Assembly: GCF_900113015.1 (NCBI RefSeq)
Contig: NZ_FONV01000014.1
Coordinates: 62,001-126,000, forward strand
Origin: Actinoplanes philippinensis
Lineage (GTDB): Bacteria > Actinomycetota > Actinomycetes > Mycobacteriales > Micromonosporaceae
Reading direction: 5' to 3'
DNA: 64,000 nt
A model generated the notes under the pieces. That model was not told the DNA's origin. It saw only the letters and a program-made list of their open reading frames with translations, and ran no database searches. Of the stretch, positions 8,890 through 17,021 are shown piece after piece (the stretch's first letter is position 1; every line of letters begins with the position of its first letter). A program made the position numbers and the translations under genes.

Positions 8890-9096
8890 GTGGTGGGTTA
8901 GCGTTTCAGGGACCGCGTCGCAGCGAAGCCGGTGAGAAACCGGCGCTGTCCCGCAACTGTGATCCCTCCTCGGAGGTCTAGCCAGGTCGCCTGGGCGTCG
9001 GTCGCGATTCAGCGCTCCCGGGGAGGGGCGCCTCGCGGGCGGCGGCCGGCGGCGGCCCCTGTCGGCGAAGCACCACACGCCCGGCCGACAGGAGGA
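8890..9096 (+). promoter_or_regulatory. Cobalamin (B12) riboswitch with a Shine-Dalgarno-sequestering hairpin
   Basis: The aptamer core is recognisable: AGCCGGTGAGAAACCGGCG followed by CTGTCCCGCAACTGTGA (about 8925-8963), then a GCCAGGTCGCCTGG segment (8981-8994) matching the B12-box region. Downstream, CCTGTCGGC (9058-9066) can pair perfectly with GCCGACAGG (9084-9092). The right arm contains the first bases of the AGGAGGA ribosome binding site (9090-9096) of the lipoprotein gene that starts at 9104. This predicts repression of translation initiation when cobalamin is bound. The aptamer is firm; the switching mechanism is inferred from the hairpin. Confidence 0.92.
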
Positions 9097-9103
9097 CCGA
9101 CCC

Positions 9104-10033
9104 ATGAAACGCCTGATCACTGCCGCCATAGCGGCCTCCGCACTGTTCCTCACGGGCTGTGCGGGCGACGATCCGCAGCCCACCGTCACCACGACCGCCT
9201 CGGGTGCTCCCGCCGCGGCGTACCCGGTCACCGTCGGCGCCGTGACCCTGCGGGAACGCCCCGACAAGATCGTCTCGCTGAGCCCGACGGCCACCGAGAT
9301 GCTCTTCGCGATCGGCGCCGGTCCGCAGGTCATCGCGGTCGACGACCAGTCGACCTACCCGGCCGAGGCGCCCAAGACCGACCTGTCCGGTTTCAAGCCG
9401 AACGCCGAGGCGATCGCCGCCAAGGAGCCGGACCTCGTGGTGATCTCCGGGGACGCCGACGGCATCGTGGCGCAGCTCGGCAAGCTGGCGATCCCGGTCC
9501 TGGTGTCTCCGGCCGCGGCCACCCTCGACGACACCTACACCGAGATCAGCGACCTCGGCCGGCTCACCGGGCACCCGGACGAGGCGACGGCCCTGACCGG
9601 GAAGATGTCGACCGAGATCGACACGATCGTGAAGTCGGTCCCGGCCCGGAGCAAGCCGCTCAGCTACTACTACGAGCTGGGCCCGGACCTGTACTCGGCG
9701 ACGTCGACGACGTTCATCGGCTCGGTCTTCGGGCGCTTCGGCATGACCAACGTGGCGGACGCCGCCGACCCGGACGGCAAGCTCGGCGGTTACCCGCAGC
9801 TGTCCCAGGAGTCCCTGGTGAAGGCCAACCCGGACACGATCTTCCTGGCTGACACCAAGTGCTGCCGGCAGTCCGCCGACACCGTCCGGGCACGGGCCGG
9901 CTGGTCGTCGATCACGGCCGTCGCGAAAGGCCAGGTCTACGCCCTCGACGACGACATCGCCTCGCGCTGGGGGCCCCGTACCGTCGCCCTGGTCCAAGCC
10001 GTCGCCGACGCGGTGGCCAAGGTCCCGGCATGA
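9104..10033 (+). CDS. btuF: Cobalamin/corrinoid ABC transporter substrate-binding lipoprotein (BtuF-like)
   Basis: Extracellular lipoprotein expected to capture cobalamin or a corrinoid and deliver it to the permease encoded next. The 309-residue product has a lipoprotein signal ending LFLTGC, with Cys19 as the lipidation site. A class III periplasmic-binding fold (PF01497) follows: DKIVSLSPTATEMLFAIGAG near the first lobe, EPDLVVISG and ANPDTIFLADTK in later positions. Riboswitch control supports a corrinoid substrate over siderophores, which similar proteins also bind. Its stop overlaps the permease start by ATGA, and an AGGAGGA site precedes the ATG. A CC pair in TKCCRQSADT is unusual and may form a disulfide. 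Confidence 0.9.
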   Translation: MKRLITAAIAASALFLTGCAGDDPQPTVTTTASGAPAAAYPVTVGAVTLRERPDKIVSLSPTATEMLFAIGAGPQVIAVDDQSTYPAEAPKTDLSGFKPNAEAIAAKEPDLVVISGDADGIVAQLGKLAIPVLVSPAAATLDDTYTEISDLGRLTGHPDEATALTGKMSTEIDTIVKSVPARSKPLSYYYELGPDLYSATSTTFIGSVFGRFGMTNVADAADPDGKLGGYPQLSQESLVKANPDTIFLADTKCCRQSADTVRARAGWSSITAVAKGQVYALDDDIASRWGPRTVALVQAVADAVAKVPA

Positions 10034-11091
10034 CCGAGCGCCGCCGGCCCGCCGGGCTGCGGCCGGCGTGGCTGGCGGCGGGTGTCCTCGCGGTGCTGGT
10101 CGCGACCATCCTCGGCCTCGCCTTCGGCTCGGTCTCGCTGCCGCCCGGCGGGGTCGCGGTGGAGATGCTCAATCTTCTTCCGGGGGTACGGCTGACCAGC
10201 GGCCTGTCCGATCGTGAGGTGGCCATCCTGACCCAGCTCAGGCTGCCGCGCGTGGTCCTGGGGCTGCTGGTCGGCGCCCTGCTGGCGCTGGCCGGCGCCG
10301 CCTACCAGGGCGCGTTCCGCAATCCGCTGGCCGATCCCCACCTGCTCGGGGTGGCGTCGGGTGCCGGGCTCGGGGTGACCGCGGTGATCGTCCTCGGTGC
10401 GTCGGGCGCCGCCGACGGGCTGACCGGCCTGCCGATCGGGGTGCCGGCGGCCGCGTTCGCCGGCGCGATCGGTGCGGTGACCCTGACCTGGCTGCTCGGG
10501 GCGGCCGGTGGACGGGACCGCTCGCCCGCCACCCTGATCCTGGCCGGGGTGGCCGTCTCGGCGTTCCTGTCGGCGGCGCAGACCTACCTGTTGCAGCGGC
10601 ATCTGGAGTCGGTGCGGGACGTCTACTCCTGGATGCTCGGGCGGCTCTCCACAGCCGGCTGGCACGACGTGCTCGTGGTCCTGCCCTATGCGGTGGTCAC
10701 CTGCGTGATCGTCCTGGCCCAGCGCCGGGAGCTGGACGTCCTGACCGTCGGTGACGCCGAGGCGGCCAGTCTGGGCCTGCACCCGCAGCGCGTCCGGTAC
10801 CTGCTGATCGTGGCGGCGTCGCTCGGCACGGCCGCGGCGGTCAGCGTGTCCGGGCTGATCGGGTTCGTCGGGATCATCGTGCCGCACACGCTGCGCCTGC
10901 TGGCCGGGCCCGGCAACCGGGCGCTGCTGCCGCTGTCGGTGCTGCTCGGGGCGGCGTTCCTGGCACTCACCGACCTGCTGGCCCGGACCGCGGGCGGCGA
11001 CGCCGAGATCCCGATCGGCGTGGTCACGGCGTTCCTCGGCGCGCCGTTCTTCGTCCTGGTGCTGCGTACGAGCCGGACGGCCCCGGAATGA
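10030..11091 (+). CDS. btuC: Cobalamin-type ABC transporter permease (FecCD/BtuC family)
   Basis: 353-residue multi-spanning membrane protein with the FecCD permease pattern: LRLPRVVLGLLVGALLALAGAAYQGAFRNPLADPHLLGV near the N-terminus and VSGLIGFVGIIVPHTLRLL near the C-terminus, the region that contacts the ATPase. It should form the homodimeric channel for the BtuF-like lipoprotein cargo. The ATG at 10030 overlaps the preceding stop, and the gene ends with an ATGA overlap with the ATPase gene, so the three proteins are translationally coupled. Confidence 0.92.
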   Translation: MTERRRPAGLRPAWLAAGVLAVLVATILGLAFGSVSLPPGGVAVEMLNLLPGVRLTSGLSDREVAILTQLRLPRVVLGLLVGALLALAGAAYQGAFRNPLADPHLLGVASGAGLGVTAVIVLGASGAADGLTGLPIGVPAAAFAGAIGAVTLTWLLGAAGGRDRSPATLILAGVAVSAFLSAAQTYLLQRHLESVRDVYSWMLGRLSTAGWHDVLVVLPYAVVTCVIVLAQRRELDVLTVGDAEAASLGLHPQRVRYLLIVAASLGTAAAVSVSGLIGFVGIIVPHTLRLLAGPGNRALLPLSVLLGAAFLALTDLLARTAGGDAEIPIGVVTAFLGAPFFVLVLRTSRTAPE

Positions 11092-11888
11092 CGAACTCCG
11101 AGCCGGACAGCCCCGGGAGAACCGCTGTCGAGGTCGAGAGACTCACCGTGCGCCTGGACGGCACGCTCATCGTCGACGGTGTGGACCTCGACGTCGCCGA
11201 GGGCGAATGGGTGACAGTGATCGGGCCGAACGGGGCCGGCAAGTCGACGGCGCTGCGGGCGATCGGCGGGCTGCTGCCGTTCGGCGGGACGGTCAGATGG
11301 CACGGACGGGCGGTCGCCGACATGCACCGGCGGGAACGGGCCCGGGCGGTGGCCACGGTGCTGCAGTCGCCGGTGGTGCCGCCGGGCGTGCGCGTCTTCG
11401 ACTACGTGCTGCTGGGGCGTACCCCGTACATCCCGCCTCTGGGTCGTGAAAGCGCCGCCGACCTGGAGGCGGCCGACGAAGCCCTCGCCGCGCTGGACCT
11501 CGTGCCCTTCGCCGGACGGCGCCTGGACACGCTCTCCGGCGGTGAGAGACAGCGGGTCTTCCTCGCTCGCGCGCTGGCGCAGGGCGCCGGGATCCTGCTG
11601 CTCGACGAGCCGACCAGCGCTCTCGACATCGGGCATCAGCAGGAGGTGCTGGAGTTGGTCGACCGGTTGCGCTCGTCGCGGGGCCTGACCGTGCTCGCCA
11701 CCATGCACGACCTGTCGACCGCCGGGGAGTACGCCGACCGGATGGTCCTGCTGTCCGGTGGCCGGGTCGTCGCCGCCGGCACGCCGTCCGAGGTGCTGAC
11801 TGAGGAGAATCTGGCCGAGCACTACCGGGTCAAGGTGCGGATCATCCCCGGAGATCACGGCCCGCTGGTCGTCGCCGTCCGGACTTGA
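11088..11888 (+). CDS. btuD: Cobalamin-type ABC transporter ATPase (BtuD/FecE family)
   Basis: 266-residue cytoplasmic ATPase that powers the importer. Walker A GPNGAGKS lies at 46-53, the Q-loop at VLQSP near 91-95, the signature LSGGE at 149-153, Walker B ILLLDEP at 169-175 and the H-loop in TMHDLS near 205. Length and motifs are complete. It is the last gene of the riboswitch-controlled operon; fliQ follows in the same direction after 86 bases. Confidence 0.93.
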   Translation: MTNSEPDSPGRTAVEVERLTVRLDGTLIVDGVDLDVAEGEWVTVIGPNGAGKSTALRAIGGLLPFGGTVRWHGRAVADMHRRERARAVATVLQSPVVPPGVRVFDYVLLGRTPYIPPLGRESAADLEAADEALAALDLVPFAGRRLDTLSGGERQRVFLARALAQGAGILLLDEPTSALDIGHQQEVLELVDRLRSSRGLTVLATMHDLSTAGEYADRMVLLSGGRVVAAGTPSEVLTEENLAEHYRVKVRIIPGDHGPLVVAVRT

Positions 11889-11974
11889 GCTTTCCTGCCC
11901 CGCGAACCGAACGGCAACCGAGTGGCGACCGGTCTGCACTCCGCGGGTCCGCCGAAGCGCCCGAACTGAGGGGC

Positions 11975-12244
11975 ATGACGGACGCGCTGGTAGTTGAGAT
12001 CGCCCTGCAGGCCATGACCGTCGCCGCGAAGATGGCGGCGCCGGTGCTGCTCACCGCTCTCGCGGTCGGCTTCGCCATCTCCCTGTTCCAGTCGGTCACC
12101 CAGATCCAGGAGGCCACGCTCTCGTTCGTGCCGAAGGCGGTGGCGATCGGCGCGGCCCTGCTGCTCACCGGCAACTGGATGCTCCGCGAGATGATGACCT
12201 TCACGACCGAGCTGTTCGAGAAGCTGCCGGCCATGCTCGGCTGA
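11975..12244 (+). CDS. fliQ: Flagellar type III export protein FliQ, isolated from other flagellar genes
   Basis: 89 residues, the normal length of FliQ. FliQ is part of the FliP5-FliQ4-FliR1 export gate at the base of the flagellum. It has the two-helix layout and family signatures: KMAAPVLLTALAVGFAISLFQSVTQIQEATLSFVPK followed by a second hydrophobic helix and NWMLREMMTFTTELFEKLP. The ATG at 11975 follows GAGGGG. No other flagellar gene lies next to it: upstream is the cobalamin ATPase and downstream a terminator. It may be a second copy or a displaced single copy of the gene. Flagellated spores are known in Actinoplanes and relatives, which fits the presumed organism. Confidence 0.88.
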   Translation: MTDALVVEIALQAMTVAAKMAAPVLLTALAVGFAISLFQSVTQIQEATLSFVPKAVAIGAALLLTGNWMLREMMTFTTELFEKLPAMLG

Positions 12245-12253
12245 CGTGACACC

Positions 12254-12286
12254 GAAAAAGGGCCGCCCGATGGGGCGGCCTTTTTC
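12254..12286 (+). terminator. Bidirectional rho-independent terminator
   Basis: GAAAAAGGGCCGCCC (12254-12268) pairs perfectly with GGGGCGGCCTTTTTC (12272-12286) around a short loop, with A-run and T-run flanks. It serves fliQ on the plus strand and the protease gene, which ends at 12299, on the minus strand. Confidence 0.92.
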
Positions 12287-12298
12287 GTTGCGGGTGGG

Positions 12299-13473
12299 TC
12301 AGAAGGCGCCGGTGTAGAGCAGGCGGTTCGGGGAGCCGGTGCCCGCACCGGTGACCACGCCGGTGGTGGCGTTGTTGACGATCGCCGCGTTGACAGCGGT
12401 CACCGAGGCGCCCGGGTTGTCGGCCAGGTAGAGCGCGACCGCGCCGGCCACGTGCGGGGCCGCGAACGACGTGCCGCTACCGGTGTAGGTGGCGGTGTCG
12501 CTGGTCCGCCAGGATGAGGTGATCGAGACACCGGGCGCGAACAGGTCCAGCACCGAGCCGTAGTTGGACCAGGACGCCTTCGCGTCGGTGTTGCTGGTCG
12601 CGCCGACGGTCAGGGCCTCGGTGACCCGGGCCGGCGAGGTGCTGCTCGCGTTGACACCCGAGTTGCCGGCCGCGATGGCGTACGGGATCCCCGCCGCGAT
12701 CGACCGCCGGACCGCCGCGTCCAGGGTGGTGCTGGCCCCGCCGCCGAGGCTCAGGTTGGCGACCGAACGGCCGGGCGTCGCGTTCGCGGTCACCCAGTCG
12801 ATGCCGGCGATGACCCCGGCCGTCGTCCCGGACCCGTTGTTGTCGAGCACCCGAACACCGACGATGCTCGCGTTCTTGGCGACACCGTAGGTGCTGCCGG
12901 CCGCCACGCCGGCGACGAAGGTCCCGTGCCGTTGCCGTCCTGCGCCACGTTGTCACCCTCGACGGCGTCGTAGCCGTACGACGCCCGGCCCCCGAACTGC
13001 TGGTGGGTGATCCGGATGCCGGTGTCCACCACGTAGACGGTGACGCCGCTGCTCGCCGTGTAGTTGTAGGTGCTGTTCAGCGGCAGCGCGCGCTGGTCGA
13101 TGCGGTCCAGGCCCCACGGCGCCGACGTCTGAGTGTCGGCGATCCGGACCACCTGGTCGGCCTCGACCGAAGCGACCGAGGGGTCACCGGCGAGCCGGGC
13201 GGCCTGGACGGCGGTCAGTTTCGCGGTGTAGCCCTCGACGGCGTTGCCGAAGACCCGGTCGACGCTGCCGCCGTAGCGCTTCGCGAGCCGGTCGGCGCGA
13301 GCGCGGTCCGCCTCGCCGCTCTTGAAAACGACGACGTACGAGCCGTCGATCGCCGTGGCACTGTCGGCGTAGAGGACGGTTCCGGTGGCCGGCGCGGCGA
13401 ACGCGGGCGTGGTGAGGGAGAGGGCGATGGCGGTGCCGGCGAGGATCGCGGCACCTCGGGTGGCGGGTCGCAT
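12299..13473 (-). pseudogene. Subtilisin-family (S8) serine protease, frameshifted at the catalytic His
   Basis: Two frames together encode one secreted subtilase of about 391 residues. The first frame (start 13473, GGAGGA upstream) gives a signal peptide to about residue 27 (AIALSLTTPAFA), an I9-type propeptide (SYVVVFKSGE through VEADQVVR) and catalytic Asp150 in VYVVDTGI. The second frame continues with VAAGSTYGVAKNASIVGVRVLD, the oxyanion region AAGNSG and catalytic Ser in GTSFAAPHVAG. The switch falls at the codon expected for the catalytic His: the minus strand reads GGCAACGGCACGGGACC (around 12926-12930), where one extra C would restore NGHGTFVAG. This is either a real inactivating deletion or a base-call error. 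Codon use on both sides is normal, so any loss is recent. The restored motif would be HGTF rather than the usual HGTH. Confidence 0.88.
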
Positions 13474-13578
13474 GGGTTCCTCCAGTGTCGTGGTGTCCGG
13501 TTCGGACGCCTGGCGATGACGCTAGAGAGAAACCTTTTATCGACGATCAACGATCAGTAAGCATCCTGACAACGGCTG

Positions 13579-14340
13579 TTATCGCCGATTGTTCAGGATT
13601 GCGAACGTTCCGCCCTGCGGGTCGGTGAGCACCGCGTACCGCCCGACCGAGATCGTTGTCGGTGGGTGCACGATCCGGCCGCCCAGCAGGTGCGCGTGCT
13701 CGGCCGCCGCGTCACAGTTGCCGACCGCGAAATACACCAGCCAGTGCGGCGGCAGATCGTCCGGGAAACCGCTGCCCACCATCAGCTGCATGCCGGCGAC
13801 CGGAGCCCGGTCCCGGTCGCACATCACGTACGGCAGGCCGCTCACGTGCGCCTCCCGGAACGTCCAGCCGAACACCGAGCCGTAGAACGCCATCGCGCCC
13901 TCCAGATCCCGGGTGTTCAACTCGTTCCAGGTGAGGGCGCCGGGGATGTCGAAGACCTCGGCGCCGCGCATCGTCCCCGGCTCCCAGATACTGAACGGCG
14001 CCCCGGCCGGATCCAGGAACGCCGCCATCCGGCCCTGATCCATCACGTCGAACGGCGGCACCAGCACCTTGCCCTGCGCCGCCTCCACCCGCGCGGCCAC
14101 CACGTCGGCGTCGGCGGCCGCGATGTAGCTGCTCCAAGCGGTCGGCTGGCCCTGCCCGAAGAGCGGCCCGGCCCCGGCGACCGGCAGCCCGTTCAGCAGG
14201 AACGTGGTGTAGCCACCGAACTCGTCGCCGGAGATCTGGGCGGTCCAGCCGAACAGTTCGGTATAGAACCGGATCGCGCCATCAAGGTCGGAGGTGGCCA
14301 GGTCGACCCAGTTGGGCGCGCCCGGTGACGGTACGGTCAT
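13579..14340 (-). CDS. Two-domain VOC (glyoxalase/dioxygenase fold) protein
   Basis: 253-residue cytoplasmic protein made of two vicinal-oxygen-chelate domains in tandem. The first (about 1-125) has NWVDLATSDLDGAIRFYTELFGW and FLDPAGAPFSIWEP. The second (about 130-250) has TWNELNTRDLEGAMAFYGSVFGW and VLTDPQGGTFAIL. This matches the mycobacterial Cfp30B/27-kDa-antigen type, whose substrate is not known. Metal ligands typical of true glyoxalases are not all evident, so catalysis is uncertain. It ends 105 bases from the protease start and is transcribed the same way. Confidence 0.85.
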   Translation of the reverse strand: MTVPSPGAPNWVDLATSDLDGAIRFYTELFGWTAQISGDEFGGYTTFLLNGLPVAGAGPLFGQGQPTAWSSYIAAADADVVAARVEAAQGKVLVPPFDVMDQGRMAAFLDPAGAPFSIWEPGTMRGAEVFDIPGALTWNELNTRDLEGAMAFYGSVFGWTFREAHVSGLPYVMCDRDRAPVAGMQLMVGSGFPDDLPPHWLVYFAVGNCDAAAEHAHLLGGRIVHPPTTISVGRYAVLTDPQGGTFAILNNRR

Positions 14341-14388
14341 GCTGCGGATCGTCGCATTTCCATGCCACCCACCGGATCGAACTGTCGG

Positions 14389-15129
14389 TTAGCCGAACCG
14401 CCGACCCTCGTCGCGACGGTGTGCCCAAACCGCCAGCGCTCCGAACAAAACGGTCCACCCGATCAGCGCCAGCGTCGCCCCGAGATCGAACGGGAAATCG
14501 GTCACCGTGGCCCACATCAGACGCGCGGCGCCACCGGTCGGCAGGAACGGGGCGAGGTCCTCGATGAACCCCGGAGCGCCGCCCGGCGGGGTGAGCAGGC
14601 CGCCGCCGAAGGCCAGCGGCAGGAACAGGATCTGCGCCACCACCAGCGCCGCCTTCTGCGGCAGCGCATAGCCGATCGTCAGCCCCATCAGGATGAACGG
14701 GACCGAGATCGCGGCGCACACCCCGATCGCGGCGACGAACGCCAGAGGGCTCACCACGGCCTCGGTGAACAGGGCGGCGATCAGCACCACCGGGGCCAGC
14801 GACACCACCATCATCAGCAGACCGGTCAGCAGCCGGCCGAGGAACCGCGGCGCCGCTCCGGCGGCCAGCGTGCGGACGAACGGATCCCACGGCTGCGCGC
14901 GGTCCTCGGAGACGCCGATGCCGTACTGGAAGAGGTTGGTGTTCATGATCGCGAAGGTGATCATCGAGGCGGTCGCGTAGGTGGCGCCCACTGGATCGTC
15001 GCCGGCGAACGGCACCACGAACGCGAGCATCGACGCGGCCGGCCAGAACGCGCTGCCCACCACCGCGATCGGGATGCGGAAGAGTTCGAGGGTCTGGAAC
15101 TTGGCGTGGGTCAGGACAAGGCTCGTCAC
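14389..15129 (-). CDS. ABC-2 type transporter permease
   Basis: 246-residue membrane protein with six hydrophobic segments of the ABC-2 exporter type (for example VVGSAFWPAASMLAFVVPFAG, LLTGLLMMVVSLAPVVLIAALF, ALVVAQILFLPLAFGGGLLTPP). The LAFGGGLLTPPGGAP stretch before the last helices is typical. It should form the export channel with the ATPase encoded immediately upstream, whose stop it overlaps by ATGA. The substrate is unknown; drug, antibiotic or lipid export are the usual options. Confidence 0.88.
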   Translation of the reverse strand: MTSLVLTHAKFQTLELFRIPIAVVGSAFWPAASMLAFVVPFAGDDPVGATYATASMITFAIMNTNLFQYGIGVSEDRAQPWDPFVRTLAAGAAPRFLGRLLTGLLMMVVSLAPVVLIAALFTEAVVSPLAFVAAIGVCAAISVPFILMGLTIGYALPQKAALVVAQILFLPLAFGGGLLTPPGGAPGFIEDLAPFLPTGGAARLMWATVTDFPFDLGATLALIGWTVLFGALAVWAHRRDEGRRFG

Positions 15130-16016
15130 TTCTGTTCCTTTCCGGTCTTTCCCGTCAGCACCAGGAAGGCCTCCTCCAGCGAGGTCGGCCGGACCTCCAG
15201 GTCGCGGAACGGCACATTCCGCCCGACCAGCTCGCGCACCATGCGGTCGGCGTCCGGCGTCAGGAGATGCAGGCGGTCGCCCGCCTGCTCCAGGGCCACC
15301 AGACCATCAAGATCAAAATCAGTCAGGGGTACGGGTGAAGTAAGGCTGACCCGGCTCACCTTGATCAGTCCGCGGATCGCCGCCACACTGTCGTCGGCCA
15401 GCACCCGCCCCTCGGTGATCACCACCACCCGCTCGGCCAGTGCCTCGACCTCCTCCAGGTAGTGGCTGGTCAGCACCACCGTGCCGCCCTCGGCGTGGAA
15501 GGACCGCACCGCCTCCCACAGATCACGCCGTGCCTCCACATCGAGACCCGTGGTCGGCTCGTCCAGAAAGACGATCTCCGGGCGGCCGGCGAACGCCAGA
15601 GCCACCGCGAGGCGGCGCTTCTGCCCGCCGGACAGGCCGCCGGTCTGCCGCCGGACCAGGTCGTTCAGCCCGAACCGGTCCAGCAGCTCGGCCTTCGGCA
15701 GAGGATCGGGGAAGTGTGCCCGTACGAAATCGACGACCTCGCCGACGCGAAGCGAGGCGGGCAGACCCGTCTCCTGCGGTGTGACGCCCAGCGTGCGCCG
15801 GTTGCGCGGATCCCGCGGGTCACCGCCGCACAGCTCCACCCGCCCCGCTGTCGGACGGCGGCCCCCGGTGAAGAGGCTGACCAGGGTGCTCTTGCCGGCG
15901 CCGTTCGGGCCCAGCAGGCCGACCAGCTCGCCGGCCCGGACCTCCAGGTCGACCCGGTCGAGCGCGAGCGTGGAACCGAAGCTCTTGGTGACACCTTCGG
16001 CGCGGGCGTGGATCAT
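15126..16016 (-). CDS. ABC exporter ATPase
   Basis: 296-residue ATPase of the DrrA/CcmA-like exporter group: Walker A GLLGPNGAGKST near 35-46, signature GLSGGQKRR near 128-136, Walker B IVFLDEPTTGLD near 147-158, H-loop LTSHYLEE near 181-188. The C-terminal 80 residues form the extra domain common in these exporters, ending in RPTSLEEAFLVLTGK. It overlaps the permease gene downstream and the regulator gene upstream by ATGA, so exporter and regulator are made from one transcript. Confidence 0.92.
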   Translation of the reverse strand: MIHARAEGVTKSFGSTLALDRVDLEVRAGELVGLLGPNGAGKSTLVSLFTGGRRPTAGRVELCGGDPRDPRNRRTLGVTPQETGLPASLRVGEVVDFVRAHFPDPLPKAELLDRFGLNDLVRRQTGGLSGGQKRRLAVALAFAGRPEIVFLDEPTTGLDVEARRDLWEAVRSFHAEGGTVVLTSHYLEEVEALAERVVVITEGRVLADDSVAAIRGLIKVSRVSLTSPVPLTDFDLDGLVALEQAGDRLHLLTPDADRMVRELVGRNVPFRDLEVRPTSLEEAFLVLTGKTGKEQK

Positions 16017-16330
16017 GACGGCTCCTCTCCCGGATCGATCAGGGTGCGCAGGGCGCTGACGTACTCCTCGAAGGCGAACCGCCCCCGCTGGGTCAGGTGC
16101 ACGAGCGTGGCCGGGGTGCGGCCGCGGTGGGTCTTGGTGACCTCGACATAACCGGCCTCCTCGAGCTTGCGGAGGTGCACCGAGAGGTTGCCGGCGGTCA
16201 TCCGCAGGATCTCCTGCAGTCTCGGGAACGTGATCCGGTCGCCACCGGGCAGCTGGGAGAGGGCGGCCACCACCCTCAGCCGCGCCTGGGCGTGGATCAC
16301 CGGATCCAGCTCGGGTAGATCAGTGCTCAT
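16013..16330 (-). CDS. Winged-helix transcriptional regulator (MarR/ArsR-like)
   Basis: 105-residue DNA-binding protein. The helix-turn-helix runs through ITFPRLQEILRMTAGNLSVHLRKLEEAGYVEVTKTHRGRTPATLVHLTQRG, i.e. recognition helix followed by a basic wing. This small type is commonly encoded with ABC exporters in actinobacteria and usually represses its own operon. No metal-binding cysteines are present, so it is not a metal sensor. The symmetric sequences at 16965-17010, upstream of the operon, are the natural candidate binding site. Confidence 0.85.
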   Translation of the reverse strand: MSTDLPELDPVIHAQARLRVVAALSQLPGGDRITFPRLQEILRMTAGNLSVHLRKLEEAGYVEVTKTHRGRTPATLVHLTQRGRFAFEEYVSALRTLIDPGEEPS

Positions 16331-16959
16331 CTACGCCGCATCCATCCGATCAGGCCGGCCGCCAGCAGACCGCCACCGCCCGCGACCGCGAGGACGAGCG
16401 CGTGCCAGCCCGGGCCCCAGAGGACGCCGATCACGTTGACCACGCTGATCCAGGCGCCCAGCACGAACATGTCCCGCACGTCCCAGATCGCGCTGCCGGC
16501 CATGTAGAGCACGCCGACCAGGGCCACCATGCCGCCGCCCCAGAGCAGGCCGAGCATCTCGTCCGGCACATGCTCGCCGACCCGGCCGAAGATGATCGCC
16601 AGACTCGTGAACCCGGCCGACCACGAGATGCCGTAGGCGGCGCCCTGCCGGCTCGACGGACCGGAGATGTGCCGGCTCGCCCGGGCGCCGACGATGCCGG
16701 TGAAAATGCCCGCGGCGATCAGCAGGCCGGTCAGGGCGAGCAGCGGCAGCCAGTCCGGCATGTCCACGAAGGTCTTGCCGTCAGGGCCGAACCGCAGGAA
16801 CGACAGCCCGAAACTGATCAGCCAGGTGAGGCCCCACGGCCAGTACATGAGCCGGGGATCGGGGGTCACGTGGCGCATCGTGTTGGCCTGCTCGCGCTCG
16901 ATCAGCCGGAGCGCCTCACCGGGATCCTCGAAGCTCGATTCGTCGTCCGTCGATGTCAT
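16327..16959 (-). CDS. Multi-spanning membrane protein, first gene of the exporter operon
   Basis: 210-residue protein with a 45-residue acidic cytoplasmic N-terminus and about five or six membrane helices (LTWLISFGLSFLRFG, WLPLLALTGLLIAAGIFTGIVGA, ISWSAGFTSLAIIFG, LLWGGGMVALVGVLYMAGSAIW and two near the C-terminus). No named family is recognised. Its ATG at 16959 lacks a Shine-Dalgarno but has TAAAGT ending 6 bases upstream, consistent with a leaderless transcript. It overlaps the regulator gene by ATGA, placing all four genes in one unit. Confidence 0.8.
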   Translation of the reverse strand: MTSTDDESSFEDPGEALRLIEREQANTMRHVTPDPRLMYWPWGLTWLISFGLSFLRFGPDGKTFVDMPDWLPLLALTGLLIAAGIFTGIVGARASRHISGPSSRQGAAYGISWSAGFTSLAIIFGRVGEHVPDEMLGLLWGGGMVALVGVLYMAGSAIWDVRDMFVLGAWISVVNVIGVLWGPGWHALVLAVAGGGGLLAAGLIGWMRRR

Positions 16960-16964
16960 GACTC

Positions 16965-17015
16965 GACTTTACGACACAAAGTCAAAGAAGTTTGTGCCAC
17001 AAAGTTGACTAGGGT
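16965..17015. promoter_or_regulatory. Symmetric operator candidate between the exporter operon and the acetyltransferase gene
   Basis: This 62-base divergent gap holds several overlapping symmetries: TTTGTG-C-CACAAA (16991-17003), GACTTT-N7-AAAGTC (16965-16983), AGTCAA (16980-16985) facing TTGACT (17005-17010), and CACAAAGT repeated at 16975 and 16998, 23 bases apart. -10-like hexamers lie 6 bases before each start codon: TAAAGT for the minus gene and TAGGGT (17010-17015) for the plus gene. A repressor bound here would block both promoters. Confidence 0.55.
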
Positions 17016-17021
17016 GTCGGC

